NCBI RefSeq assembly: GCF_959025735.1
Contig: NZ_CAUFJQ010000095.1
Location: 1-7,157, forward strand
Origin: an uncultured Streptococcus sp.
Lineage (GTDB): Bacteria > Bacillota > Bacilli > Lactobacillales > Streptococcaceae
Reading direction: 5' to 3'
DNA: 7,157 nt
Under the pieces are notes generated by a model that saw only the letters and a program-made list of their open reading frames with translations, was not told the DNA's origin and made no database searches. The translations under genes and the position numbers were made by a program. Of the stretch, positions 1-5,454 are shown piece by piece (position 1 is the stretch's first letter; the number at the start of each line of letters is the position of its first letter).

Positions 1-33
1 AAAAAGTTTGGAAACTTGGTTTCCAAACTTTTT
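1..33 (-). terminator. Intrinsic terminator of the queA-argR operon
   Basis: A perfect 15-base inverted repeat (arms 1-15 and 19-33, loop TTG) is flanked by A and T tracts on both sides. On the minus strand the hairpin ends in a run of T, so it can terminate the argR transcript. By symmetry it could also terminate a convergent plus-strand gene lying left of the window. The argR stop codon (32-34) overlaps the outer arm by two bases. Confidence 0.9.
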
Positions 34-502
34 ATTTACTAAAGAAGAAGGGTGGGGTGAATTCTTTTAATTTTTCAAAGCAATCCAAAGCTCCTTGGTT
101 GTCTTCGCAGATAACCAAACAGACATCATCTCCACAGATGGTGGCTACAATTTCTTGGAGTTCCAGTGCATCTAAGATAGCTCCAAAGGATTGAGCGAGC
201 CCTGGAAGAGTTTTTACAACGACCTGGTTTTGAACGGGTCGCAACATGACCAAGGCATCTTCCATATACATCCGCAGTCGCTTTTCCCAACGGGAAGGAG
301 CGATGGTGTTCATGGCATAGTAGGAACTATCCCCCTCGTTAATTTTTACTAGATTCAAGGATTTGACATCCCGTGAAAGCGTGGACTGGGTAACGAGAAC
401 ACCATTGGCTTCTAAGGCTTCCTGGAGTTCTTGTTGGGTATGAATCCTACGCTCAGAAATGATCGAGCGGATCAAGCGATGGCGGCTTTCAATTTTATTC
501 AT
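32..502 (-). CDS. argR: ArgR/AhrC-family arginine-responsive transcriptional regulator
   Basis: This 156-residue protein matches the usual ArgR length of about 150. Residues 1-70 form the winged-helix DNA-binding domain with the family signature TQSTLSRDVKSLNLVKI (about 38-54). The C-terminal oligomerisation and arginine-binding domain carries PGLAQSFGAILD (100-111) and ICGDD (122-126), whose Asp pair corresponds to the arginine ligands of E. coli ArgR. An upstream in-frame start at 682 would add 60 residues running back through the end of queA and is rejected. The ATG at 502 begins the family N-terminus and has AGGAG 6 nt upstream, directly after the queA stop codon 11 nt away. It is the last gene of a minus-strand operon. 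Streptococci carry several ArgR paralogues; linkage to queA resembles arcR, regulator of the arginine deiminase operon in S. gordonii, but that specific role is inference. Confidence 0.93.
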   Translation of the reverse strand: MNKIESRHRLIRSIISERRIHTQQELQEALEANGVLVTQSTLSRDVKSLNLVKINEGDSSYYAMNTIAPSRWEKRLRMYMEDALVMLRPVQNQVVVKTLPGLAQSFGAILDALELQEIVATICGDDVCLVICEDNQGALDCFEKLKEFTPPFFFSK

Positions 503-513
503 GAGAGACTCCT

Positions 514-1542
514 TTACTTGATGAACATAGCATCCCCAAAGCTGAAGAAGCGGTACCGTTCCTGAATAGCATGGTGGTAGGCTTCGAGGGTTAATTCGCG
601 GCCAGCAAAGGCAGAAACCAACATGACCAGAGTTGATTTTGGAAGGTGGAAGTTGGTTGAAAAGGCGTCGACGACTTTCCATTCATAACCTGGTTTGATA
701 AAGATATTGGTCCAACCTGAATCGGCTTGGATGTCTCCATCAAATTTATTGCCAATTGTTTCAAGGGTTCGAATAGAAGTCGTTCCAACAGCTACGATGC
801 GTTTTCCTGCAGCTTTTACCTGACGAAGGGTAGCAGCAGCCTCTTCAGAAAGTTGGTAAAATTCAGAGTGCATCTCATGGTCTTCAAGATTGTCCACGGA
901 TACTGGACGGAAGGTTCCCAGGCCCACATGAAGGGTCAAATAGACCAGGTGAACCCCTTTTGCTTCAATCTTTTGGAGCAATTCTTTGGTGAAATGAAGA
1001 CCTGCCGTTGGAGCTGCTGCAGAACCATTTTCTTTGGCGTAAACGGTTTGGTAGCGCTCGCGGTCAGCAAGTTTTTCGTGAATATAGGGAGGAAGTGGCA
1101 TTTCACCAAGGCTTTCTAGAACTTCTAAAAAGATCCCTTGGTAGTGGAAGCGAACGATACGGCCTCCGTGCTCTAATTCTTCCTCAACGGTTGCGGTCAA
1201 CCGACCATCTCCGAAGCTGACTGTGGCCCCTACCTTTAAGCGTTTTGCAGGTTTTGCCAAGACTTCCCAACAGTCATCTTGCGTATTTTTAAGGAGAAGG
1301 AATTCGACGTGACCACCTGTTTCTGGTTTGACTCCATGAAGGCGGGCTGGTAGAACGCGCGTATTGTTCATGACAAGAGCATCTCCTGGCTCCAATTCAT
1401 CCAAAATTGCATCAAAATGACGGTCTTGGAATTGCCCTGTTTTTCGATCGAGGATCAAGAGTTTAGAGGCATCTCGTTTTTCAAGAGGGGTTTGAGCAAT
1501 CAGTTCTTCAGGCAAATCAAAGTCAAAGTCGTTAGTATTCAT
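514..1542 (-). CDS. queA: S-adenosylmethionine:tRNA ribosyltransferase-isomerase (QueA)
   Basis: QueA transfers and isomerises the ribosyl moiety of S-adenosylmethionine onto preQ1 at the wobble position of GUN-anticodon tRNAs, forming epoxyqueuosine; it is a cytoplasmic enzyme. The 342-residue product has full family length. Visible hallmarks are the N-terminal DLPEELIAQTPLEKRDASKLL (about 9-29), NNTRVLPARL (59-68), TAGLHFT (179-185), HVGLGTFRPV (205-214), VGTTSIRTLE (252-261), NFHLPKSTLVML (297-308) and the C-terminal FSFGDAMFI. The ATG at 1542 starts the conserved N-terminus and is preceded by AAGGAG, which immediately follows the stop codon of the upstream small gene 11 nt away. This suggests translational coupling. 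The argR stop/start junction downstream has the same layout, so the three genes are probably one transcript. No truncation or missing motif is seen. Confidence 0.97.
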   Translation of the reverse strand: MNTNDFDFDLPEELIAQTPLEKRDASKLLILDRKTGQFQDRHFDAILDELEPGDALVMNNTRVLPARLHGVKPETGGHVEFLLLKNTQDDCWEVLAKPAKRLKVGATVSFGDGRLTATVEEELEHGGRIVRFHYQGIFLEVLESLGEMPLPPYIHEKLADRERYQTVYAKENGSAAAPTAGLHFTKELLQKIEAKGVHLVYLTLHVGLGTFRPVSVDNLEDHEMHSEFYQLSEEAAATLRQVKAAGKRIVAVGTTSIRTLETIGNKFDGDIQADSGWTNIFIKPGYEWKVVDAFSTNFHLPKSTLVMLVSAFAGRELTLEAYHHAIQERYRFFSFGDAMFIK

Positions 1543-1553
1543 TTGCGCTCCTT

Positions 1554-1724
1554 TTATACTAAATTTGTGAGTAGATAGATGGTAGTCCCGACAGCTAAGA
1601 GCATCAGGCTGATTCCCATCAAAAAGATCAGGACCTTGAGAATCTTTCTTTGATGAATCAAGAAAGATAAGAGAAAGACAAGGAGTCCGATCAAAAAAAT
1701 GATGAATAATAGTGATACAATCAT
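1554..1724 (-). CDS. Small two-helix membrane protein, function unknown
   Basis: This is a 56-residue, very hydrophobic protein that I do not recognise. It has two probable transmembrane helices (about residues 3-22 and 31-53) joined by a short basic turn (HQRKILK), so it is a hairpin-type small membrane protein. It is the first gene of the minus-strand operon: its stop codon abuts the queA Shine-Dalgarno, 11 nt before the queA ATG. The start is uncertain. A GTG at 1790 would give 78 residues but lacks an RBS and runs through the nagB operator region. An ATG at 1733 (59 residues) overlaps the -10 box at 1732-1737 and has no good RBS. I chose ATG 1724 because transcription from that -10 should begin at or next to it, which would make the mRNA leaderless. 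Reality as a gene is supported by tight operon packing and a coherent membrane topology. Confidence 0.6.
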   Translation of the reverse strand: MIVSLLFIIFLIGLLVFLLSFLIHQRKILKVLIFLMGISLMLLAVGTTIYLLTNLV

Positions 1725-1731
1725 ACCTTTC

Positions 1732-1740
1732 ATTATATCA
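1732..1740 (-). promoter_or_regulatory. Extended -10 promoter of the small-protein/queA/argR operon
   Basis: On the minus strand the sequence TGATATAAT contains a perfect TATAAT (1732-1737) with the extended TG one base upstream. Only a weak TTCATT-like -35 lies 17 nt upstream (1755-1760), as is common for extended -10 promoters. The expected transcription start is around 1724-1725, at the ATG of the small membrane protein. Confidence 0.6.
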
Positions 1741-1775
1741 CGAATCGACTTGAAAATGAAAAAAATGCCAGAAAA

Positions 1776-1790
1776 AGATAGCGGTTTCAC
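1776..1790 (-). promoter_or_regulatory. CcpA catabolite-responsive element (cre) upstream of nagB
   Basis: Read on the plus strand, AGATAGCGGTTTCA (1776-1789) is close to an ideal cre. On the minus strand, GTGAAACCGCTATCT fits the WTGNNANCGNWNNCW consensus at all but the first base. It ends one base before the -35 of nagB and lies between the two divergent promoters, so CcpA could affect either side. Function is inferred from consensus match and position. Confidence 0.6.
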
Positions 1791-1819
1791 TTGACAAAAA
1801 TTGGTCTATACCATATAAT
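1791..1819 (+). promoter_or_regulatory. Sigma-A promoter of nagB
   Basis: A perfect TTGACA (1791-1796) and a perfect TATAAT (1814-1819) are separated by exactly 17 nt. The predicted transcription start is about A1826, giving a leader of about 24 nt. A full-consensus promoter is expected to need strong repression, which fits the operator in its spacer. Confidence 0.9.
1800..1816 (+). promoter_or_regulatory. NagR/YvoA-type (dre) operator within the nagB promoter
   Basis: ATTGGTCTATACCATAT carries the TGGT...ACCA arms and TGGTCTA core typical of sites bound by GntR/HutC-family amino sugar regulators (NagR/YvoA in Firmicutes, DasR in Streptomyces). It occupies the spacer and the edge of the -10, so bound repressor would exclude RNA polymerase. 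Glucosamine-6-phosphate or N-acetylglucosamine-6-phosphate is the usual effector in this family. The regulator gene is not in the window. Confidence 0.75.
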
Positions 1820-1849
1820 AAAAGCATAGAGAAATAGGAGGTCTATCCA

Positions 1850-2557
1850 ATGAAAATTATTGAAGTAAAGGACCAAATTGAGGGTGGAAAAGTTGCCTTT
1901 GATATATTGAAAGAAACTTTAAAGGAAGGTGCTCAAACCTTAGGTCTTGCGACTGGAAGCAGTCCCCTTGAGTTTTATAAACAAATTCGTGAAAGTGATT
2001 TGGATCTGTCTAATCTAATCAGTGTGAACTTAGATGAATACGTAGGGTTGACGGGAGATGATCCTCAATCTTATCGGTATTTCATGGAGAAAAACCTCTT
2101 TGATGCCAAACCATTCAAAGAAAGTTATCTCCCATCAGGTGTAGAAGAATCTGCCGATCAAGAAGTGATCCGTTATAACAAAATACTCGAAGACCATCCA
2201 GTGGATCTTCAAATCTTGGGAATCGGACGCAATGGGCATATCGGTTTTAATGAGCCAGGGACATCCTTTGATAGTCAGACCCACTTAGTTCAGTTGGATG
2301 CCTCTACCATTGAGGCCAATTCTCGTTTCTTTGATAAGATCGAAGATGTACCAACCCAAGCCATTTCGATGGGGATTGCCAATATCTTAGCTGCGAAATC
2401 AATTGTCTTGTTTGCTTATGGGGAATCAAAAGCCCAAGCAATCAAAGGTACAGTAGAGGGTGAAAGGACAGAAAAAGTGCCAGCTAGTGCCCTTCAAGGA
2501 CATCCAAATGTGACCATTATTGCGGATAAGGAAGCCTTGAGCTTGTTAAGTCGATAA
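1850..2557 (+). CDS. nagB: Glucosamine-6-phosphate deaminase
   Basis: NagB converts glucosamine-6-phosphate to fructose-6-phosphate and ammonia, the committing step that sends amino sugars into glycolysis. The 235-residue length matches the short Firmicute form (E. coli has 266). Visible motifs are LATGSSPLEFY (33-43, sugar phosphate loop), NLDEYVGL (60-67, with D62 equivalent to catalytic D72 of E. coli), and LGIGRNGHIGFNEPG (123-137) with general-base H130 and E135. Asn at 128, in place of the E. coli Asp, is usual for the Gram-positive branch as I recall it. The short C-terminus suggests a non-allosteric enzyme. The start is ATG 1850 with AGGAGG at 1836-1841, 8 nt away. The gene is monocistronic: its own promoter has dre and cre sites, and a strong terminator follows. 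The nagA deacetylase is not adjacent, which is common in streptococci. Confidence 0.97.
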   Translation: MKIIEVKDQIEGGKVAFDILKETLKEGAQTLGLATGSSPLEFYKQIRESDLDLSNLISVNLDEYVGLTGDDPQSYRYFMEKNLFDAKPFKESYLPSGVEESADQEVIRYNKILEDHPVDLQILGIGRNGHIGFNEPGTSFDSQTHLVQLDASTIEANSRFFDKIEDVPTQAISMGIANILAAKSIVLFAYGESKAQAIKGTVEGERTEKVPASALQGHPNVTIIADKEALSLLSR

Positions 2558-2603
2558 AAAACAGGACCTATCGCCGATTTATTCGGGCCAGATAGGTTTT
2601 TTT
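2556..2603 (+). terminator. Intrinsic terminator of nagB
   Basis: The stem is ACCTATC (2566-2572) with GATAGGT (2591-2597), extended by an inner CCGA/TCGG stem (2574-2577 with 2583-2586), and is followed by a seven-T run. An A tract precedes it just after the nagB stop. It isolates nagB from dacA. Confidence 0.88.
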
Positions 2604-2616
2604 CTGCTTCAAAATA

Positions 2617-2625
2617 TGGTACAAT
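2617..2625 (+). promoter_or_regulatory. Extended -10 promoter of dacA
   Basis: TGGTACAAT contains an extended TG and the near-consensus -10 TACAAT (2620-2625). No good -35 is present at 17 nt, where the T run of the nagB terminator lies. Predicted transcription start is about 2632, which gives an unusually long leader of about 114 nt before dacA. Confidence 0.65.
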
Positions 2626-2631
2626 ACAAGT

Positions 2632-2745
2632 AATTATCTGCTGGGATTAGCTCTTTTCATCTACTGGGAGACAAGAGGAAAGGGCATGAGGGCTAGAAGC
2701 TTATTTTAGCCTCCAGCTGATTAGTCTGTTATAAAGGAAAAGTTT
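2632..2745 (+). ncRNA. Putative structured 5' leader of dacA (three-way junction)
   Basis: The leader can be folded by eye into three helices. P1 is ATCTGCTGG (2636-2644) with CCAGCTGAT (2713-2721), 8 pairs with one T-T mismatch. P2 is GCTCTTTTC (2650-2658) with GGAAAGGGC (2677-2685), 9 pairs including two G-U, extended by TCT/AGA (2660-2662 with 2674-2676). P3 is GGCTAGAA (2691-2698) with TTTTAGCC (2704-2711), 8 pairs with one G-U and a 5-base loop. I match it to no riboswitch, T-box or leader family that I know. The Shine-Dalgarno of dacA lies 12 nt beyond P1. The role is unknown; cis-regulation or a small RNA are both possible. Confidence 0.45.
2686..2709 (+). CDS. Possible 7-codon leader ORF in the dacA 5' UTR
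   Basis: ATG followed by six sense codons and TAG encodes MRARSLF. It has a plausible Shine-Dalgarno (GAGGAAAGG, 2675-2683) close upstream, lying in the 3' strand of leader helix P2, while the codons cover helix P3. Two of the codons are the rare arginine codons AGG and AGA. It is far too short to be supported by coding statistics, so it could be chance. Confidence 0.22.
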   Translation: MRARSLF

Positions 2746-4092
2746 ATGATAAAAAAATATTTGATCCATATTTGCCTCCTTCTGAGTCTCTTATGCCAGC
2801 CAGTTCTAGCGAGTGCGGATGAATTGGTAGATATGGCGCAAAAGATGTATCCAAATGACAATGTCCAAGCTATAAACCGTCCACATTCTTCGCTCATCAT
2901 TGACGGCAATACGGGAAATGTTCTTTGGAAAGACAATATCGATGAAGCCAGAGATCCGGCCAGCATGAGTAAGCTCATGACGCTCTATCTCTTGTTTGAA
3001 GATATGGCAAATGGCAAGATCAGTAAGGATACAGTGATCAAGGCGACCGCTTCAGACCAAGCGATCGGAAAGATCTATGAGATCTCCAACAATAATATTG
3101 TTGCTGGGGTAGACTACACAATTCCTGAGTTGATTACCATGACAGTGGTTCCATCCTCAAATGTATCGACCCTCATGTTGGCCAATCTCATGTCCAACAA
3201 TGATCCAGATGCCTTTATCGAGCGCATGAATGCCAAGGCTAAGGAATTAGGGATGACCAATACGGTCTGGAATAACCCGAGTGGGGCGGCCATCTCCACC
3301 TTGCAGGGCTACTATCAGGTCAACAATTATCCAAATGATGCGGCCAACCAGACAACTGCGCGTGATTTAGGGATTCTGGTTTATCATTTTATCAATCAAT
3401 ACCCAGATATTTTAAACTATACCAATCAAGCACAAGTCACGGTCAAAAAAGGGACTCCATATGAGGAAACCTTTGATACCTACAATTATTCATTGCCAGG
3501 AGCCAAGTATGCCTTGAAAGGTGTGGATGGTTTGAAAACTGGTTCAAGCCCTCGTGGAGCTTTCAACTATATCGCGACCATCAAACGGGGCAATCAGCGC
3601 TTAATTGCTGTCATTATGGGCGTAGGAGATTGGGCAGACCAAGATGGGGAATATTACCGTCACCCGTTTGGCAATGCCTTGATCGAAAAAGCCTATAAAG
3701 ATTTTGGCTATAAAAAATTGCTGGATGCAGGTGTCCAGAAGATTGACGGCAAGACCTATACACTTGAAAAACCCTTCTATGCAACGGTCAAAAAAGGTGC
3801 TAAAGAACCGACTCTTGCGGTAAAAGATGGGTATTTGACAGTAGATAACGATCTCTATACTTTGTCTGAAGGAATCCGAGATGACATGAAGGTGGAAGAA
3901 GGGGCCAAGTCAGAACTTGTCAAAGAAACAGCAAGCGGGAAAAAGACAGCTGCTAAGCCCATCAAATGGCTTTCGTTGGATCATTTCCTGATTTTGATTC
4001 CAATTCTCATTCTGGTCATTATTCTCTCAATTGAAAAACAAAGTCGCGATCGACGCAAAAAAGATGCCCAAAAGCGCTATAATAAAGAATAA
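2746..4092 (+). CDS. dacA: D-alanyl-D-alanine carboxypeptidase, low-molecular-weight penicillin-binding protein (PBP3 type)
   Basis: This secreted, membrane-anchored serine peptidase removes the terminal D-Ala from peptidoglycan pentapeptides, limiting cross-linking and helping set the division site in streptococci. The 448 residues show an N-terminal signal peptide (1-24, likely cleavage after ASA) and a Peptidase_S11 domain with all three active-site motifs: S73-M-S-K76 (nucleophile Ser73), S137-S-N139 and K264-T-G266. A PBP5-like C-terminal beta domain (about 325-390) is followed by a linker. Near the end is a hydrophobic segment (about 412-429) with a Lys/Arg-rich tail (KQSRDRRKKDAQKR), acting as a membrane anchor and stop-transfer. 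The start is ATG 2746 with AAGGA 7 nt upstream; it begins directly at the signal peptide. The gene has its own extended -10 promoter and a long folded leader, and a hairpin follows. Confidence 0.95.
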   Translation: MIKKYLIHICLLLSLLCQPVLASADELVDMAQKMYPNDNVQAINRPHSSLIIDGNTGNVLWKDNIDEARDPASMSKLMTLYLLFEDMANGKISKDTVIKATASDQAIGKIYEISNNNIVAGVDYTIPELITMTVVPSSNVSTLMLANLMSNNDPDAFIERMNAKAKELGMTNTVWNNPSGAAISTLQGYYQVNNYPNDAANQTTARDLGILVYHFINQYPDILNYTNQAQVTVKKGTPYEETFDTYNYSLPGAKYALKGVDGLKTGSSPRGAFNYIATIKRGNQRLIAVIMGVGDWADQDGEYYRHPFGNALIEKAYKDFGYKKLLDAGVQKIDGKTYTLEKPFYATVKKGAKEPTLAVKDGYLTVDNDLYTLSEGIRDDMKVEEGAKSELVKETASGKKTAAKPIKWLSLDHFLILIPILILVIILSIEKQSRDRRKKDAQKRYNKE

Positions 4093-4095
4093 AAT

Positions 4096-4124
4096 AAAAC
4101 CTAACTGATTGTCAGTTGGGTTTT
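4096..4124 (+). terminator. Hairpin terminator after dacA
   Basis: Arms 4096-4108 and 4112-4124 pair over 13 positions (one T-G) around a TTG loop, with AAAACC facing GGTTTT. The T tract is only four bases and sits inside the stem before a G, so termination may be leaky. Read-through may be how the following transporter gene is expressed, since I see no clear promoter in the 38 nt between hairpin and gene. Confidence 0.75.
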
Positions 4125-4162
4125 GTCATTGTCTCATTCCGATATTTTTAGAAAGGATTTAT

Positions 4163-5335
4163 ATGAAAAAATTCCGAAATTCTTATGCGGCTTATATGCT
4201 ACTCTATAGTTTTTATTTTATGTCCACATCTCTCTTTACGACCCTCATTTCCGTCTATTTGATGGGAAAGCACTATAGTGCAACCCAAGTGTCGACCTTG
4301 GTATCGGTTGCCTTTTTCTTATCCATGGTAGCCCAACCCTTCTTTGGGTATATCAATGAGCGATTTGGAATCGTAAAAATGACGACCCTCAGTCTGAGTG
4401 TGATTATTGGTGGTGTCCTAGGTTTTCTTTGGGCCCCCAATCTCTTTTGGCTGACCGTTTTTTATGGGATTGTTCTAGTCTGTTTGAATGGGACAGCTCC
4501 CATGATGGAAGTATTTGCAACGCAAAGTCCATACGCTTTTGGGAAGATTCGCGTTTGGGGAACCATTGGCTACTCGGTCGGTGTCCAAATAGCCGGCTGG
4601 GTCTATCATCAGTTTAGCCCCCAAGCTGTTTATTATACGGTTTTGATCACCATTGTATTGAGTCTCTTCTGCCTAAGTGCGGTTCGAATGAAGAAAAAAG
4701 ACACAGTCGTAGAAAAGGAAAAACACCCTGTCTCTATTCGTCCTCTTCTTCACAATGGACCTTATCTCTTCTTTATTGTGTTGATTGGCTTGGCTTCAGG
4801 TGTTGGAAATATTGGTCATACCTATATTCCTGAGCTACTCATGGATAGTGGTCTACCAGTCCATATTGCCTCAACGGTTGTAGCTATCTCGGTTGTAGTG
4901 GAAGCCCCCTTGATCTTTTTCTCTGATCGATTCATGGACCACTGGCCTTTACGGGTTTTGATCGCTCTTCCAATCGGGATTATTTTTGCTCAATATGTTG
5001 TCTACGCTCTTCCAAGTCCTGTCTTCTTAAAAGTGATAATGACACTCTTAGCTAAGCATACAACAGGGATGGTTTTGATTATGGTCTCCTTACGGTTTAT
5101 TGCCCAACAGGTGAATGGCAAAGACTTGGTTCTTGCCATGGCCATTGTCCAAGGAGCTCGTTATTTAGGAACCATTCTTTTACAACCCCTCGCAGCCCTC
5201 TGTATTGAAAGGGGCGGTTACCAAGTCATGAGTTTCTTTTTAGCAGGGGTAGTAGGGATCGTCTTTATGCTCAGCTTTGCCTTAAAAATGCCCCAAGGGA
5301 AAGCTCACGGACTTTTTGGTGGCAAAGTAGACTAA
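4163..5335 (+). CDS. Major facilitator superfamily transporter, LacY/NupG-like, substrate unknown
   Basis: This 390-residue inner-membrane protein has about 12 predicted helices in two halves, separated by a charged cytoplasmic loop (about 175-195, rich in Lys and Glu). The first half carries a motif-A-like loop GYINERFG (62-69). Just before helix 5 it has GKIRVWGTIGY (127-137), a pattern I associate with the LacY/nucleoside symporter/phenylpropionate permease-like group (MFS_1_like). Conserved-looking polar positions in the second half are E247 and D255-R256. I cannot name a substrate. The start is ATG 4163, with AAAGGA 5 nt upstream and the basic MKKFRN N-terminus. A longer in-frame reading from TTG 4109 would begin in the loop of the dacA terminator and is rejected. 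It is probably expressed by read-through from dacA or from a weak local promoter, and a strong terminator follows. Confidence 0.87.
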   Translation: MKKFRNSYAAYMLLYSFYFMSTSLFTTLISVYLMGKHYSATQVSTLVSVAFFLSMVAQPFFGYINERFGIVKMTTLSLSVIIGGVLGFLWAPNLFWLTVFYGIVLVCLNGTAPMMEVFATQSPYAFGKIRVWGTIGYSVGVQIAGWVYHQFSPQAVYYTVLITIVLSLFCLSAVRMKKKDTVVEKEKHPVSIRPLLHNGPYLFFIVLIGLASGVGNIGHTYIPELLMDSGLPVHIASTVVAISVVVEAPLIFFSDRFMDHWPLRVLIALPIGIIFAQYVVYALPSPVFLKVIMTLLAKHTTGMVLIMVSLRFIAQQVNGKDLVLAMAIVQGARYLGTILLQPLAALCIERGGYQVMSFFLAGVVGIVFMLSFALKMPQGKAHGLFGGKVD

Positions 5336-5370
5336 TGAAATTGTTACAATTGTATGACTAATCATCGAGG

Positions 5371-5417
5371 AGTTGGACAGAAACACTGATTTCACAGTGT
5401 TTTGTCCAACTTTTTTG
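5371..5417 (+). terminator. Strong intrinsic terminator after the MFS gene
   Basis: Arm 5371-5388 pairs with 5395-5411 over 17 base pairs with a single bulged G (5380) and a 6-base loop, followed by a T run. The stem contains GTTGGACA/TGTCCAAC. Its length, well beyond what termination needs, raises the possibility that it is a dispersed repeat-type terminator, which cannot be tested within this window. Confidence 0.88.
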
Positions 5418-5441
5418 CTATTATTAAGAACTAGTGATTAA

Positions 5442-5454
5442 TTTGACAGTCAAA
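5442..5454 (+). promoter_or_regulatory. Palindrome over the -35 of the lipoprotein promoter, possible operator
   Basis: TTTGAC-A-GTCAAA is a perfect inverted repeat with a one-base centre that overlaps the -35 hexamer. This is a typical repressor position. I do not recognise the motif, and half of it is fixed by the -35 consensus, so chance is possible. Confidence 0.35.

Noticed and set aside
503..682. In-frame 60-residue N-terminal extension of argR
   Set aside because: It overlaps the end of queA, has no ArgR-like sequence, and the ATG at 502 has a good Shine-Dalgarno and the family N-terminus.
727..1220. Plus-strand ORFs inside queA
   Set aside because: They are antisense to a well-conserved enzyme, have no recognisable product and lack convincing ribosome binding sites.
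2641..2660. GGGATTAGCTC in the dacA leader resembles the 5' part of a tRNA
   Set aside because: No D-arm, anticodon arm, TTCGA loop or acceptor pairing follows.
2721..2978. Minus-strand ORF over the start of dacA
   Set aside because: It lies opposite the signal peptide and catalytic domain of dacA and has no recognisable features.
4109..4162. 18-residue N-terminal extension of the MFS transporter
   Set aside because: It would start at a TTG in the loop of the dacA terminator hairpin without an RBS; ATG 4163 has AAAGGA and a normal N-terminus.
5420..5442. TTAAG-like repeats upstream of the lipoprotein promoter as a CiaR site
   Set aside because: The motifs differ from TTTAAG and the spacing is 8 rather than 5 nt.
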